Positions 42,231 to 54,018 of a DNA stretch of 64,000 bases are shown here, piece after piece. Source of the stretch: Plasmodium coatneyi (Eukaryota; Apicomplexa; Aconoidasida; Haemosporida; Plasmodiidae). Each line of letters starts with the position of its first letter. The first letter of the stretch is position 1. A program made the position numbers and the translations under genes. The stretch spans positions 2,666,001 to 2,730,000 of the forward strand of contig NC_033567.1 of assembly GCF_001680005.1 (NCBI RefSeq). The letters are read 5' to 3'. The notes under the pieces were generated by a model that was not told where the DNA came from, searched no databases, and was given only the letters and a program-made list of their open reading frames with translations.

Positions 42231-43316
42231 TTTGACTTATATCCACAGTGGAATGGTAAAAGAAAAAAAAAAAGTGACTTAACCACGCGATGTAAGCGTA
42301 TAACAGCTTATATGTTTATGCGAAACAGTGATTTGTAAAATGGCGAGGAGAATTGCAAAAAAGGGGAAAAAAAAATTAAAAAAAAAAAAATAAAGGAAAA
42401 TAAAATAGAATAAAGTAAAATAAATTAAAAGAAAGTAAAAAAAAAAAAAAGTAAAATAAGCACGCGAGCAGTGCCGGCTAAACAACGTTAAAGGGTCGTC
42501 AACTGGGAAACTTCTTTGTTTAAATTATAATATGCTCACTTGAAAAAAATGGCACTGCATATGACGCGCGTTACGTAGATAAGTACATATACATACAATG
42601 AACCTGCTGATGCAATTTTTAACCGCTTTAAACGAAGTATATTTTTCCACTTATAAATGTACAAGGTAATTGACTTGTGGGTCCGTCGATTAATTTTTTT
42701 CCTGAACCTTCAGAGGTAGTATATATGTATTTCTAAAGGGTTGACGCACCAAGGTTACGATGCTTCCATATGGAAAAAAAAAAAAAAAAAATAAATAAAG
42801 CTTCCAAAAGATTTGATTGGGGATTACGGGTTTACCCCCCCCTTTTTTACATGGGAAAGAAATTATGAATATTTTGAGGTGCAACGTCGAAGGAAAAAAA
42901 AAAAAAAATAAAATAAAATCCCCCCAAAAAAGAAATGGCTTTTTGTGTTTTATACCTCCCTGGAGATACGTAACAAGTGGACTAAAAGGTGAACACATAT
43001 ATATAAACTGTGGGTACGGGAAGGATGAATGTCGACGGGGCAGGCGCCGCCCTTCCTACTGAACCCACGCTGGTGACGAAAGGGACAGTTTGACGCAACA
43101 AAGTAAACGCACCGAAAAATAATTACGCCACTTCTTTGCGCCTACATGGAACGCTTATATTGGTGGAATTTCCACGAAGCAGTGGTGCGGTGGGGAAAAC
43201 AAAGCACAAATGGAAATGTAAATTAAAAGGAAGAAAAAAAGTAAAAATGAGTGAGTGGAAAATCGCAGCTGATGGAACGGTACTGCGATAAAGGTAGCCA
43301 TTCCTAGCCAACGTAT

Positions 43317-43349
<33 letters not shown>

Positions 43350-43991
43350 CAAAAAAGTGCCCTTTTTTACCTGAACGGTTCATACTTTTTCCTTCGTGCT
43401 ATGCAAAGGCACATGCTACGCTGGGTGAGGGACATACTGGGACAGCTTCCCAAATAGGCATACCGTCACGTGCGTGAAGTCAATTTTCCCATATTTGCAA
43501 GCGCAAGTATGCCGGAACAAGTGAACTACGAAACGCGAAACAAGTATACTAAACGGCACACGTGCATTTTCCGCACCAGCCGTCCGTGGGAGGGGAACGC
43601 CTATGATGCCCGCTCTGTTCTGCCTTCATCAAAAACCACATTTTTGCGTAGAAAAAACCATTGAGCTTACCTTGCCGCGTGGGAAAAAAAAAAAAAAAAA
43701 AAAAATGCACTTCACATTGATTGTAACACACAACTGAGTGGAAGAATTCGCCACACTCGTTCCGCTTTTTTTATTCGTATTTTTTTTTTTTTTTTACAAA
43801 TAGGGTGATAGATAAATCGTCACAGTCATGCCCATCCCTGCGCTGCGTTCCAGTCGAACTGTGATCAAGGGCAAAAAGTGGTGACGTCTGCATAGGGGTG
43901 AATCCCCCCCAAAAAAAAAGGTACTTTACGAATTCATCCCTCACCCGCTGCATACCGCGGTTAAGATTGTTCTTTCCAAATTTTCGAAAAG
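42231..43991. other. Divergent intergenic region, uL14 / GlnRS
   Basis: About 1.8 kb of shared upstream DNA. It includes an A-rich TAAAATAAAA stretch (42360-42460), A/T runs (42775-42791, 42895-42908, 43319-43347, 43683-43705) and ACCTGAACGGTTCATA at 43369-43384. No supported gene. Confidence 0.6.
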
Positions 43992-46517
43992 ATGGAGAAT
44001 GTCGAGAAGATATACATCCGGAACAAAGCCGACCTGTCGGATAATTTTTTTTACTTCTACAATTGGGTGAAGCTGAACTTTAACACGTGCCTCATCATAA
44101 GCGAGAATAGCAGCCTCCGGAGCAGCGTCCTCTTGGAGCTGCTCAATGGGAAGAAGCTCGTGCTGAGCGAAATCAACGTGTGTGAAGCGTTGTTCCGGCT
44201 CACCTGCGGTGGGGTCGGCAATGCACACGGGGGCGATCTCACTAATCGCTGTTGTGATAGTTTGCGTGAGGAGGAGCTCAAGTTTTACCTGAAGGGGCAG
44301 CTTGCGAAGGACAAACCGGTCGACGAGCAGTTCCTTCAAAGGGTGGAAGCCGAAATGGCGCTGCAGAAGGTGTTTTGCAAAGACAAACTGAGCTTCGTGG
44401 ATTTCCTTCTTTTCTCCATTTTTAAAAAAGCCAAAGTGGATCGAGTGGAGGACCCCCGTGGTAAGTACCCCCACCTGAGTGCATGGCTTTCGAAAAACAA
44501 TTTTACCATAAAGGAGGAAGACATGAACTCCTTTGCCAGCACTAATTTTATCCAACAAATTATAGAAGACGATTTGAAGAGGAAGAAGCACACTTGTGTG
44601 ATAACGAGGTTTCCACCTGAACCGAATGGTTACCTCCATCTGGGTCATGCAAAAAGTATATGTTTAAATTTCGGTCTGTCGGAAAAGTACGGAGGGAGGA
44701 CGCACTTACGGTTTGACGACACCAACCCAGTGACGGAAGAAGTGCGTTACATAGAATCCATTAAGGAGGATGTCAAATGGTTGGGGTTCGATTGGAACGA
44801 ACATTTATACTTCGCATCGGATTACTTCGATCAATTGTACGAATGGGCTATCCAACTGATAAAGCAGGGAGATGCATATGTGGATGATCAATCCATTGAA
44901 CAGATAAGGGAAAATAGAGGAAGTTTAAAACAACCAGGGGTTAACTCTCCCTACAGGGATAGAAGTGTTGAAGAAAATTTAACTCTTTTTAGGAAAATGA
45001 AGGAAGGTTTGTTTGCAGAAGGGGAGAAGGTCCTAAGAGCCAAAATAGATATGTCTTCGGGGAATATAAACTTAAGAGACCCTATCCTTTATCGTATTAT
45101 GCATAAGACGCATCCGAAAAGTGGAGACAAATGGGTGATCTATCCAATGTATGATTTTGCACACGGCCAGTCAGACTCCATTGAAAGAATTACCCACTCG
45201 ATTTGTACACTCGAATTTGAAACGCATAGACCGTTGTATGAATGGTTCCAGGAGAAGCTTGGCATATACAGAACGAGACAAATTGAGTTTGCTCGGTTAA
45301 ACGTTACCTACATGGTGATGAGCAAAAGGAAGTTGCTAACCTTGGTGAATGAAAAGTATGTGAACGGATGGGACGATCCACGTATGCCAACTATCTCAGG
45401 GATGAGAAGAAGAGGATACAGTCCAGAGGCGATAAAAGATTTCTGTAGTAAAGTTGGCGTTGCAAAGAGGGAAAATATTATTTCCTATGAGTTGTTAGAA
45501 TTGTGTGCCAGGGAAGACATGAACAAAAAGGCCAAGAGGCTCTTTGCCATTTTAAAACCGCTAAAAGTTGTTATTACCAATTTTGTTCAGAAGAATGAAC
45601 AGTTGCATGAGCTGACTGCACTGAACCATCCGAAGAATGAATCCATGGGACAGAGGACATTGCAATTTGAGCAGGAGATTTACATCGATGAGGAAGACTT
45701 TAGTGAAAACCCCCCCGAGAATTTCTACCGACTAGCTCCCAACAGGACAGTCCGACTGAGGTACGCCTTCTGCATTACGTGCCATGAAGTTGTGAAGGAT
45801 AAGGCCACCAACAAAGTAATCGAGCTGAGGTGCACCTACGACCCGGAGAGTAAGAGCAGCGCAAATGCAAATCAAGGCACAGTTGGTGGCAACCAAGGTG
45901 CAGTTGGTGCCAACCAGAGCAGTGCGGAAAATTCGAAGAAGGTAAAAGCCACCATCCATTGGGTAGCCAAGTCGAACGCCCAAAAGGCGCAGTTCAGAAT
46001 TTACGACAAGCTCTTCACAAAGCCGAACCCGGAGTCGAACGAGGAGGATCAAAATGTGGAAAAACTTATGGAAAATTACACAGTACAGTTGGACAAGAAA
46101 AACGTTTCCACGGAGGAGGAAAACCTTCCCCTGGAAAAGCAAAGCGAAGTGGAAGAAAACAACCTGGGCTGGAGAAAATACATCAACAAAAATTCCCTAC
46201 AGATTCATCAGGGTATCGTGGAAAAGTACGCATCTAATTGCAACGTGGGAGAAGCCATTCAGTTTGAACGTATCGGCTTCTTCACTAAGGACAAGGATTC
46301 CACGGTGGATTGCCCCATATACAATTTGACTGTTGCGCTGGTCGAGAATAGTGCGATTAAGAAGAAGAAGGAGGATCTCGTGAAGAAGGAGTTGGACCGT
46401 CTGAAGAGGGAGAAAGCTGCCTCCGATCGACGCCTCAAGAGGGAGGAACGCAAGCTGCGTGAGCAACGCAAGTTGGAGCAGGCGGCGGGGGCCAAGGGCG
46501 ATGCGAACCAAATATAG
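43992..46517 (+). CDS. Glutamine--tRNA ligase with appended N- and C-terminal domains
   Basis: An 841-residue single-exon class I synthetase that charges tRNA-Gln in the cytosol. Residues 1 to about 195 resemble a GST-like domain. The catalytic core starts at [20 protein letters not shown] (HIGH site near 215), with [56 protein letters not shown] and [20 protein letters not shown]. The KMSKS loop is VMSKRK near 441. An anticodon-binding beta barrel follows, interrupted by two low-complexity inserts (near 620-650 and 685-725). The C-terminal 50 residues are a Lys/Arg/Glu-rich helix. In Plasmodium, GlnRS has been reported in a complex with the tRNA-binding protein tRip, via GST-like domains; that this domain does so is inference. 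Confidence 0.93.
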   Translation: MENVEKIYIRNKADLSDNFFYFYNWVKLNFNTCLIISENSSLRSSVLLELLNGKKLVLSEINVCEALFRLTCGGVGNAHGGDLTNRCCDSLREEELKFYLKGQLAKDKPVDEQFLQRVEAEMALQKVFCKDKLSFVDFLLFSIFKKAKVDRVEDPRGKYPHLSAWLSKNNFTIKEEDMNSFASTNFIQQIIEDDLKRKKHTCVITRFPPEPNGYLHLGHAKSICLNFGLSEKYGGRTHLRFDDTNPVTEEVRYIESIKEDVKWLGFDWNEHLYFASDYFDQLYEWAIQLIKQGDAYVDDQSIEQIRENRGSLKQPGVNSPYRDRSVEENLTLFRKMKEGLFAEGEKVLRAKIDMSSGNINLRDPILYRIMHKTHPKSGDKWVIYPMYDFAHGQSDSIERITHSICTLEFETHRPLYEWFQEKLGIYRTRQIEFARLNVTYMVMSKRKLLTLVNEKYVNGWDDPRMPTISGMRRRGYSPEAIKDFCSKVGVAKRENIISYELLELCAREDMNKKAKRLFAILKPLKVVITNFVQKNEQLHELTALNHPKNESMGQRTLQFEQEIYIDEEDFSENPPENFYRLAPNRTVRLRYAFCITCHEVVKDKATNKVIELRCTYDPESKSSANANQGTVGGNQGAVGANQSSAENSKKVKATIHWVAKSNAQKAQFRIYDKLFTKPNPESNEEDQNVEKLMENYTVQLDKKNVSTEEENLPLEKQSEVEENNLGWRKYINKNSLQIHQGIVEKYASNCNVGEAIQFERIGFFTKDKDSTVDCPIYNLTVALVENSAIKKKKEDLVKKELDRLKREKAASDRRLKREERKLREQRKLEQAAGAKGDANQI

Positions 46518-47868
46518 GGTTCTGAACGGCACTTCAAGTGGGACGTTCTGCTACTGCATTTTTTGCTGGCCATCCCCGGATGATCCGACGGCTGGACAAT
46601 AGTGTGGCCGTGTACTCCTACCACGGGATATAGTAGTTGTGGTAGTTGTGTACTCCATTTAAAACGTGAGAAAATTTTTTTCCTTTTTTTTTTTTTTTTT
46701 TTTTTTTGTAACCCTTACGAGGAATACTCCCAACATATTCAACCATGAGAAAAAAAAAAAAAAAAAAGTTAATTGAAAAGTTATTCACCAAGTAGGTTCT
46801 CCCTTCCATACACGAATAGCATTTGCATAACGTGGCGTCATGCTCCCCCTCTGTCCTGGTCCTCCCCGATGTGTTGGCTAAATTTCTTTCACAGGGAAAA
46901 CCCAATGAGAAATAAGTCGAACCAGTGGTAAGGGACCCACCACCGTTAACGGAGTGTATGCTCCTATTCGAGTGTGCCGCACGTATATCAGCCCACTTGC
47001 ACATGTGACGATCCAATCGTAGGTGCGTCCTTCCAATGAGCAGAATAGAATGAGGAAGTTACACATTTCTACGTGTGGTTGTCCCCCCGGGGAAGGTGAC
47101 ACACTTTTACCGATGTGTAATATGTGTAACACGTAGGCACCACTTGTGGAGATATTTCCCTCCAAGTCGTCCTGCTGCGGCTCGGGGGGGGAAAAAAACG
47201 ACCATTACTTTTTTCCCGAACGGAGTGTATGCGCACATTTCACTTTCGGGGGAAAATCACATAAGGATGCCAAACTGCCAACACAATTTTTTGCATATGC
47301 TTGTGGTGTGCTTTGTATTTTTTTTTTTTTTTTTTTCCCAGTTCGTTCATAACCTTTAGAGAAAAATAACGTAAGTGGGGAGAAGTTTCTTTTTTTATTA
47401 TTTTTTCTTTCCGTTTACGTTTTTTCTTTTTCATACTTGCTTGCTCCCTTTTGTCCTTCCCCCAGATGACTCTCCTTTGAGGTTTATTCATTTGTAGCTT
47501 TTCTTCATCTACCCCCCTGCCTGCGACAATCCATTTGTGCGACTTTGCTCGACATTGCTCGAATTGGCTTAACTTGGTGTTTGCCTCTCTCTCCACATCG
47601 ACGGCTTTGCGCATCGCGTGTTTGTCCCCTCTTGCCTTCCCCCCTGTTTTTTTTTTTTTTTTTTTTTTTTAGTAATGTGAAGTACCATTTCGCCACGGCG
47701 CGTTTGAACATAGGTAGCGCTCACATACAGGTGGAAAATTACCCTTAACAAGCACGCACGTGCTGACATAAGCACACACTAGACGATTGAAGCACATGCA
47801 CGCAGACTAAAGCAGACACATACACACACCTTTTCACACATGTGAAGCGCACACAACGACTAGCTAAG
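46518..47868. other. Intergenic region between GlnRS and HACD
   Basis: About 1.35 kb with the GlnRS 3' flank and HACD promoter. It has T/A-runs at 46688-46707, 46750-46767, 47319-47337 and 47648-47670, and a weak copy of the dispersed motif near 47338. No gene seen. Confidence 0.6.
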
Positions 47869-49121
47869 ATGAGTGTGAAAAACAGGTGCATGCTGATTTA
47901 CAACGTGGCGTGCTGTTCCCTCTGGATTAGTGTCCTCTTCGTATCCTTGCAATATGTTATTAACAAAGAGAAGTACCCCCTGAACAGCTTTTGGCCCAAC
48001 TATAAAAACTTGGTAACGGTGACTCAGTCGCTGGCCGTTCTGGAGATTCTGTTCGCGCTGTTCGGTAGGTAGTGGTGGAGTGGTGCAGTAGCGGCCGGAT
48101 GGACGGTTGAATGCACGCATTTGTGTAACGATGCCTTCGTAAATGCATAGTGTGAGCCTTGCACCAACATGTTTGGTCTTTACACCATTTTTTCGCTGCT
48201 TTACCTTTTTGCGTTGCTTTATCCATTTGCTGATTTCCCCCCCGCAGGCCTCATCAACTCAGTGTTCTGCACCGTCGCCACGCAAGTGTGCAGCCGCCTA
48301 TTTGTCGTTTACCTCATTTTTAACTACCTGCCCGAGAATAACAAGTGGATCTTCTCCTGTCTAATCACATGGGCCATTATCGACATTATTCGCTACCTGT
48401 TCTACTCCCTCAACCTGCTGAACATTCACGTCAATTTGTTGGCATCCCTTCGGAATAAGCGTAAGTGCCACGATTGGCGATGTGTTGCGCTAAGACTTCC
48501 ACAGGGAATGCTTTTTCGTGCAATCTTCCCGAAAAGAAGGAACCCCCTCCATCTGCACAGAATTATACATATGCTCCTCCTTTTTCCCCTTTACCTTGTG
48601 GCAGTCCCCCTAATATTATACCCAATAGGAATAACCTCCGAAGTGGTGTGCACCATAGCGAGTCTCAAGAACATCCGCTCCACCCCCTTCCTCAGGGCCT
48701 ACCCCTACGCCATGCCCAACAATTTAAATTTCCAAATTGACATTTACTACTTTTGTATATTCGTCCTGATTCTTTATATTCCGGGGAGCATTCTTCTCTA
48801 CGCCTCCGCCATGAGGTACGTCCCATGCTGTATGTATGTGTGTGTGTAAATGTGTGCATTTTTGTTGGCACTTTTTGGCTAGTTTTTTTTTTTTTTTTTT
48901 TTTTTTTTGTTGCAAATCGCCTGACTGTTCATAATATACACGTTGTATAAATACACACATTTTTGTTTGCACTTTTTGGCTGTTTTTTCTCACATCGCTA
49001 TATCGCCACATTGCGACATCGCTACATTGCGGACGTTTACTGTTCTCCCTTCAGGAAAAGCAAAAAGGGAACACAAGGGACGGACAAGAAATTGGATCGA
49101 AGCGCCAAGAAGACGATGTGA
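47869..49121 (+). CDS. Very-long-chain 3-hydroxyacyl-CoA dehydratase (PTPLA/HACD)
   Basis: Four exons: 47869-48064, 48248-48460, 48605-48815 and 49055-49121; phases join to 687 bp, 228 residues. HACD enzymes dehydrate 3-hydroxyacyl-CoA in fatty-acid elongation at the ER. Six hydrophobic segments are visible. Conserved blocks are TQSLAVLEILFALFG, QVCSRLFVVYLIF, WAIIDIIRYLFYSL and LYPIGITSEV, which holds the catalytic Tyr142 and Glu149 seven residues apart as in yeast Phs1. The exon 2-3 join (LRNKLPLILYPIG) aligns without gaps to yeast LRYNLFWILYPIG, which fixes the acceptor at 48604. The C-terminus ends in KKTM, a dilysine ER-retrieval signal. The start is the first ATG; the frame opens at GTG. 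Intron 1 carries a 30-nt segment shared with a helicase-gene intron. Confidence 0.9.
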
Positions 49122-49662
49122 ACAGGAAGGGAATACATTCGCTTGGGTCTACCCCCTGTGCAAATGCCAGGGCCGCTCCACGCACAGGAAATATGTCACA
49201 ATACGTGCATACATAGCGGCATGCAAACACCTATATGCGCACACACATGCGTGCCTCTTTTCACACACAGTTGAACATATGACTCTACAAAATAACAAAT
49301 TTTTAAAGACAATCTATTGTTAAAGATACGCAGTTGCTGCAACGCGTCAACTGGGGGTTGGGGAGTTTAAAACGTCTGCGTTGCGAAAACATAAGTTGTG
49401 AAACGTGTACGGGGTGCTTCACTGTGGAAGCAGCACGGGTGCATGTATGTGTGTGTTTGTTTTTTGGTGCATATTTAAAAAAAGAGGGAAAAGAAAAGCG
49501 AATTAAATTTTGCTGTTCCTTCCGGGGAAAGCACTCCTGCGGTGCGCACAAATGAACAAATTAACAAATGTAGTGCCATTGGAAGGGGGTATGACGGTAT
49601 AGTTTTGTGCCTCTCCCGTTCCAACTTAATACGTGCAGACTTCATTGGACGGGGACAAGTCC
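49122..49662. other. Convergent intergenic region
   Basis: About 540 bp between HACD and the unknown gene at 49663; 3' flanks only, no gene seen. Confidence 0.6.
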
Positions 49663-51459
49663 TCACTCCTCACTGGTGTTCCCCTCGTCACTCTGTTTCT
49701 TCCCACTCAAAACGTTCTCTACATCTCTGTTTTCTAGCCACAAGAAGAGGTCGTCGTTTTCTCCATCCTCGCTGGAGTAATCGTTTGATTCGCCTCTTGG
49801 TCCACCGTTTGGCTCACCACCTGCCTCCCCATCTCCCTCACTATATAAGTCCTTCATCGTGGAATAAAACCATTCAAATTTTCCAGCGTGGTTAGCTTCA
49901 CCTTTAACTGTGCTGCCATTCGGACGGAGGGAAGTGACGTTTTCGTTAGGTTGTTTTGACTGGTTGTTCGCTCCATCAGGGGGAGCAATGCTTGTTTGTT
50001 TGCTCATCCTGTCGTTGGGTGTGACACCCTTTTGATTGTTCTTCCCACCTTGAAGTGCCCCCTTCGCACCACTATTTTCGTTGTCCGTCGCTTTGCCCCC
50101 CTTGGTTGGGCCCTTTTTCCGTTCCACTGTGCGTGACACACTCCCATCTACCTTACGGACCTCTACTTTCCCACACAGGGGACGACCGATCTGGGAATAT
50201 CCTGCTTCCACCGCATCGTTGTATTTTTTTATTTTTACATGGATAGGACTTCCACTTCTGACCGGTGCAGTTTTTTTCTCCTCATTTTTCTGAACGCTGC
50301 TCCAGTTGAAAGTCCCTTTTGTGAGCACCTTAGTATGTCCTCCATTCGTTTTTTCCTTTTCAGGGAAAGCTTTGTTGCATTGCATGTTGAGCGAAGTGCT
50401 AACTTTTGTGTGCTGTTTGCCTAGGTCTCCCGCTCCAACTTGGCTGACCCCTGACTCCAATGGCTTCTTCCCCTGTTCGGAGGTTATTTTACTGTCAACG
50501 GTTTTTAGTATTTGTAGAATCTTTCGTACCAGGTGCCTCTTATTGGAGTTGTGCAGGTCCTGAACCAAATTGGCGATGTAGTCTTCCCCCTTGTTGCGGC
50601 TTTTCTTCATTTCACTGATGAGGTTGTAGAGCAGTTCCAGCTCTTTCATGTCAATGTGATCACTTTGGGCGTTTGCTCCATTGGCGCATCCGTCCGGTTG
50701 TTTTTCCACTTGGTTGTTCCCTTTCGTATCCCCCTGAGGGATGCTCACTCCGCCAGCGCTGGAGTGAAGCGTCGTTGGAAGGTCATCCTCAGGTGGGTAG
50801 CACCTCTTCTCGTTTTCCACTTTTTCCAAAACGGTGTTGCCGCTATTCAGTCCACGTTCCTTCCCTTTGTCGACAACGTTTATGGTCCCCTTCTTGTCCC
50901 TTTTCGGAAGCATCTCGTTGTTTCTCTTTTGCATTTGTTCTTGCTGCATTTTCTGGAAGTACTCCTTCAGCTGTTTGACGGTGCCTTGTCTCTCCGTTTT
51001 GAGTTTGATATACGAGTACCGGTGATCTCCTCGGTCTCCCTCCTCGTTAGGAGTGTGCACATCGTTGGCAGCATGCACGTCGTTTGGAGTGTGCACATCG
51101 TTACCACCACTTACCTTATTGCCACCACTTAGGTAACTACCGCCGCACTTGCGAAGTAACTTCATGGCGTCCCTTTCCACCTTCACCTCGTGCTCCTCAA
51201 AATATTTTTTATATTTGTAAAATTCGTCAAAGGACCTATACATGAGTTTCCCCCCCTTCTGTGCCTCCAGCTGTTCCTTCGCAGCAATTTCTTCCCCTCC
51301 ATTTTTTACACTTGCTTTTTCTGACCATTTTTTTTTTTCCAAAAGTTCTTTTTCTTTGAGGAGAATTCTCTTCCTCAATTCGATGAAGTCATCATAGGAA
51401 GTGGTTCCTCCTCCGTTGGTGTTTTTTTTACTTCCGTCCGAGTGGGTTACGCTCGCCAT
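49663..51459 (-). CDS. Conserved Plasmodium protein, unknown function, low complexity
   Basis: A 598-residue single-exon protein that I do not recognise. The N-terminal 110 residues are Lys/Glu-rich and probably helical (YDDFIELRKRILLKEKELLE, then MYRSFDEFYKYKKYFEEHEV). Next is a short internal repeat built on NDVHTPN (three related units, near 115-138). A second helical part is TVKQLKEYFQKMQQEQMQKR. A central helix pair is ELELLYNLISEMKKSRNK and LVRKILQILKTVDSKI. Asn/Gly/Lys-rich low complexity follows, and an acidic C-terminus includes DDLFLWLENRDVENVLSG. There is no signal peptide, membrane span or catalytic motif. The ATG at 51459 opens the frame. The pattern suits a scaffold or nucleic-acid-associated protein, but no function can be assigned. 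Confidence 0.75.
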   Translation of the reverse strand: MASVTHSDGSKKNTNGGGTTSYDDFIELRKRILLKEKELLEKKKWSEKASVKNGGEEIAAKEQLEAQKGGKLMYRSFDEFYKYKKYFEEHEVKVERDAMKLLRKCGGSYLSGGNKVSGGNDVHTPNDVHAANDVHTPNEEGDRGDHRYSYIKLKTERQGTVKQLKEYFQKMQQEQMQKRNNEMLPKRDKKGTINVVDKGKERGLNSGNTVLEKVENEKRCYPPEDDLPTTLHSSAGGVSIPQGDTKGNNQVEKQPDGCANGANAQSDHIDMKELELLYNLISEMKKSRNKGEDYIANLVQDLHNSNKRHLVRKILQILKTVDSKITSEQGKKPLESGVSQVGAGDLGKQHTKVSTSLNMQCNKAFPEKEKTNGGHTKVLTKGTFNWSSVQKNEEKKTAPVRSGSPIHVKIKKYNDAVEAGYSQIGRPLCGKVEVRKVDGSVSRTVERKKGPTKGGKATDNENSGAKGALQGGKNNQKGVTPNDRMSKQTSIAPPDGANNQSKQPNENVTSLRPNGSTVKGEANHAGKFEWFYSTMKDLYSEGDGEAGGEPNGGPRGESNDYSSEDGENDDLFLWLENRDVENVLSGKKQSDEGNTSEE

Positions 51460-52587
51460 GGTGGTGTGGTACTACTAATTTTCCGCATAGGGGAGGCGTC
51501 CAAACTTGCTTCTGGAGCGTCTCTGCGGTGTTGTTCGATTGACGTCTTCCTTACCTGTGGGTGTTTCTTTGTGGTGTTTTTGCTTTTTCAGGACAGACAC
51601 TCCACCTCCGTTGCGTTCGCTGTGATACCTTACCGGTATGGGCTTCCTCTCGGGTGAGGATGGACGTGCAGCGGTTACCACTTTGTTGCTAACTCCGCTG
51701 GTGCTGTGTTGCTCTTTTTTCTCTTTTGCTTCCGCCCTGCCGCCCGCCTGTGTGTTGTCAGTTTAAGCGTTCTTCACAAAATAGCCGCAATGCGAATTGG
51801 AGAAGTGTATTTTTTTTTTCGACAAAATTGTGCATTTGCACGAGCATGGTGTTTAAAGAGGGGAAATTTGAGGAGTTGATAGTGCGAAGAAATAGTCCAC
51901 GGGCGCATCCTTTTTTTTTCCTCTTTTTTCATTCATTTTTTACCCTTATATGTGATGAGTCATCAGCGCATTCGACCCGAATGATCGACGGAAGGGATCG
52001 CCAACGTGGGGCGTCGCACAAACGTCGAATAGGAGGAGAATACCTGGCGGGTGCATCGTGTCGGCGACGTTCGAAAATTGCCGCCAGGAGTGTAAACTCG
52101 ACGGAAGCATTTTAGTGACGCCCCCCCTCATCGAAATAGCACTAAAGGAATAGAAGGATTTCTCGAAGTCGCAGCGAAGAATACCACCAGCAGAATGCGC
52201 CACTTTTACAAAAGTACACCTTTGTCGGAAAAAAAAAAAAAAAAAAAAAAAATACCAGTTGCTTTTGCTCATAAAATGTGTGCAAAATAGGCTTTGTGTT
52301 CTTTTTCGGCGGGGCAACCCGTAACTCACAGTGCTAACATGTTTTCTCTGTGGACAGATCAACCCTCACAACGATGAGTTAAAAATGGCGCAACTTCCCT
52401 CGCGCAGGGTTCCACTAGTTTGAAGGGATGAGCCGTAAAATACTCGTCTCAATGCTCCTTTTGGATTGACCAGGGAATGCAGCTATCATTCAGCTAACGC
52501 ATCAAAACGGAGGGTGTATCCACACAGGGTTGCTACACAATTTTGGAGCACTTCCGAGGAACGCCCATCCCCGCCGCTATTCCAACC
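51460..52587. other. Intergenic region between two - genes
   Basis: About 1.1 kb: promoter of the 49663 gene and 3' flank of the CPW-WPC gene. It has an A-run at 52231-52251. No gene seen. Confidence 0.6.
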
Positions 52588-54018
52588 TCAGCGCATGATG
52601 TCTGCAAGGGGTACTTCCCCCTGGTTGTCGACCACGTGATATGCGGATCCCGCGCTGGCGTGCACGCTGCCGTCCAGAGTGACAGGGCCATTTGTGACGG
52701 CCAGACTGTGTCGTTCTACTGTTTTGCTATCCGACGGTGGAAGAGGACCTCCTTCCGCAGCGGCGTCTTTAGCAGAGCACGGCCAGGGGGTGTCACACGT
52801 GGATGCCAACTCCCGCTTGGTCTCCTCATCAGCGCCATTCGGGAGGGAAATAAACGCACACTTCCCTCTATACAGGGGTGAATTGACAGTGCAGATATAT
52901 TTGTCACCCCCCTCCTGGTTGGCGCCTTGACGGGGTGCCTGCTTCGCCCAGTTGAGGGGACACTCAGCAGTCCAGTCCATGTCACAAAAGGGGCTCTTTT
53001 GACAAGGCCACTGAACAGAGCACTCCTTCTCGAAATGCTTCTTCTCCTCCACCTGCGTTAAGTTACCATAGGAGTATTTTTTCCTGTCGCACAAGTTGAA
53101 AGACGGAGGAGCTAAACAGTAGCCATTTTCCTTCATCCAATGTAAGGGGCACTCCTGCCGATAATTTTTTTCACACAAATCATCTGTGCACACAAAAGTA
53201 ACTTTGCATTTTTCCTCAAATTTTTTTTTCATCAGTTCATTGAAAAATTTAAAATTCTTGGTGTCTTTGCATGGCCCGTTGTAACTACCAGGTGGGATAC
53301 AATCGTATGAATTTATTTGCTTCCAGCTGGAAGGACAGATGGAGAGGGCTCTGCTGTCCAGTGAACAATCGACGTAACAAGGCCAATACGCTTCGCAGGC
53401 AACACTCCAATTCTGTTTTTCCTCACTGGTGAGATGGGTAAAGTCTACCTTCTCGCCATTGCAGAGACCCTCATACACGGTCAGGTCAGCCATGCAAGTG
53501 TTGTCATTTTGGGAGATAAAACCCTCAGGACATGGTTCGTTGTAATTTCTTTTCCCACTTTCGCATGCATCCGCTACGGCATTTTTGCATCCCCATTCTA
53601 CGTTGCAACTCGTTTCAAATTTCATCTTTTCACTTTTTGTAAAGTTGTCGAAAGATTGACGGGGGTTACAAAATCCGTTGTACGCTGAGCTAGCTATGCA
53701 AATATTTTCTGACTTGTTCATAATTTTTTTTTTCCAAAATTTTGGGCAAGGTAATGTATAATCTTTTGCACACTTTCCCATTTTTTGCAATTTTTTGTTT
53801 TCCTCTTCGTGTGCCATTTTCACTATCCGTATTTCGCTGTCCTCAATTTCTTTGGAACTCACTTTGGGGGCATGCTTCACGACGTTTTTTAAAATCCCAC
53901 TGGAGCTTACCGCGCTCTCCGTTCTGTCGTGCTCATTCTCAGCAGTGTAGCCGAAATGGAGGTTGCTCCCCCACGTCGTCCATATTGCCAGCAGGATGAA
54001 AAGGTGTCCATTATTCAT
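52588..54018 (-). CDS. CPW-WPC family protein
   Basis: A 476-residue single-exon secreted protein. A signal peptide (MNNGHLFILLAIWTTWG) is followed by a charged spacer and five Cys-rich CPW-WPC units at roughly 83-144, 152-214, 218-276, 282-339 and 345-414. Each opens with a CPxxW-like motif (CPKFW, CPEGF, CPSSW, CPLHW, CPLNW) and closes near WPC. Units 2, 4 and 5 have WPC; unit 1 ends WGC and unit 3 ends TFVC. There is no C-terminal membrane span. CPW-WPC proteins are an apicomplexan family, in Plasmodium reported on zygotes and ookinetes, often under translational repression in gametocytes. The start is the ATG at 54018 before the signal peptide; the frame opens at a GTG 20 codons upstream. 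Confidence 0.92.
   Translation of the reverse strand: MNNGHLFILLAIWTTWGSNLHFGYTAENEHDRTESAVSSSGILKNVVKHAPKVSSKEIEDSEIRIVKMAHEEENKKLQKMGKCAKDYTLPCPKFWKKKIMNKSENICIASSAYNGFCNPRQSFDNFTKSEKMKFETSCNVEWGCKNAVADACESGKRNYNEPCPEGFISQNDNTCMADLTVYEGLCNGEKVDFTHLTSEEKQNWSVACEAYWPCYVDCSLDSRALSICPSSWKQINSYDCIPPGSYNGPCKDTKNFKFFNELMKKKFEEKCKVTFVCTDDLCEKNYRQECPLHWMKENGYCLAPPSFNLCDRKKYSYGNLTQVEEKKHFEKECSVQWPCQKSPFCDMDWTAECPLNWAKQAPRQGANQEGGDKYICTVNSPLYRGKCAFISLPNGADEETKRELASTCDTPWPCSAKDAAAEGGPLPPSDSKTVERHSLAVTNGPVTLDGSVHASAGSAYHVVDNQGEVPLADIMR

Noticed and set aside
46259..46624. 121-codon - strand frame
   Set aside because: Antisense to the 3' end of GlnRS and rich in residues expected from the complement of Lys/Glu codons.
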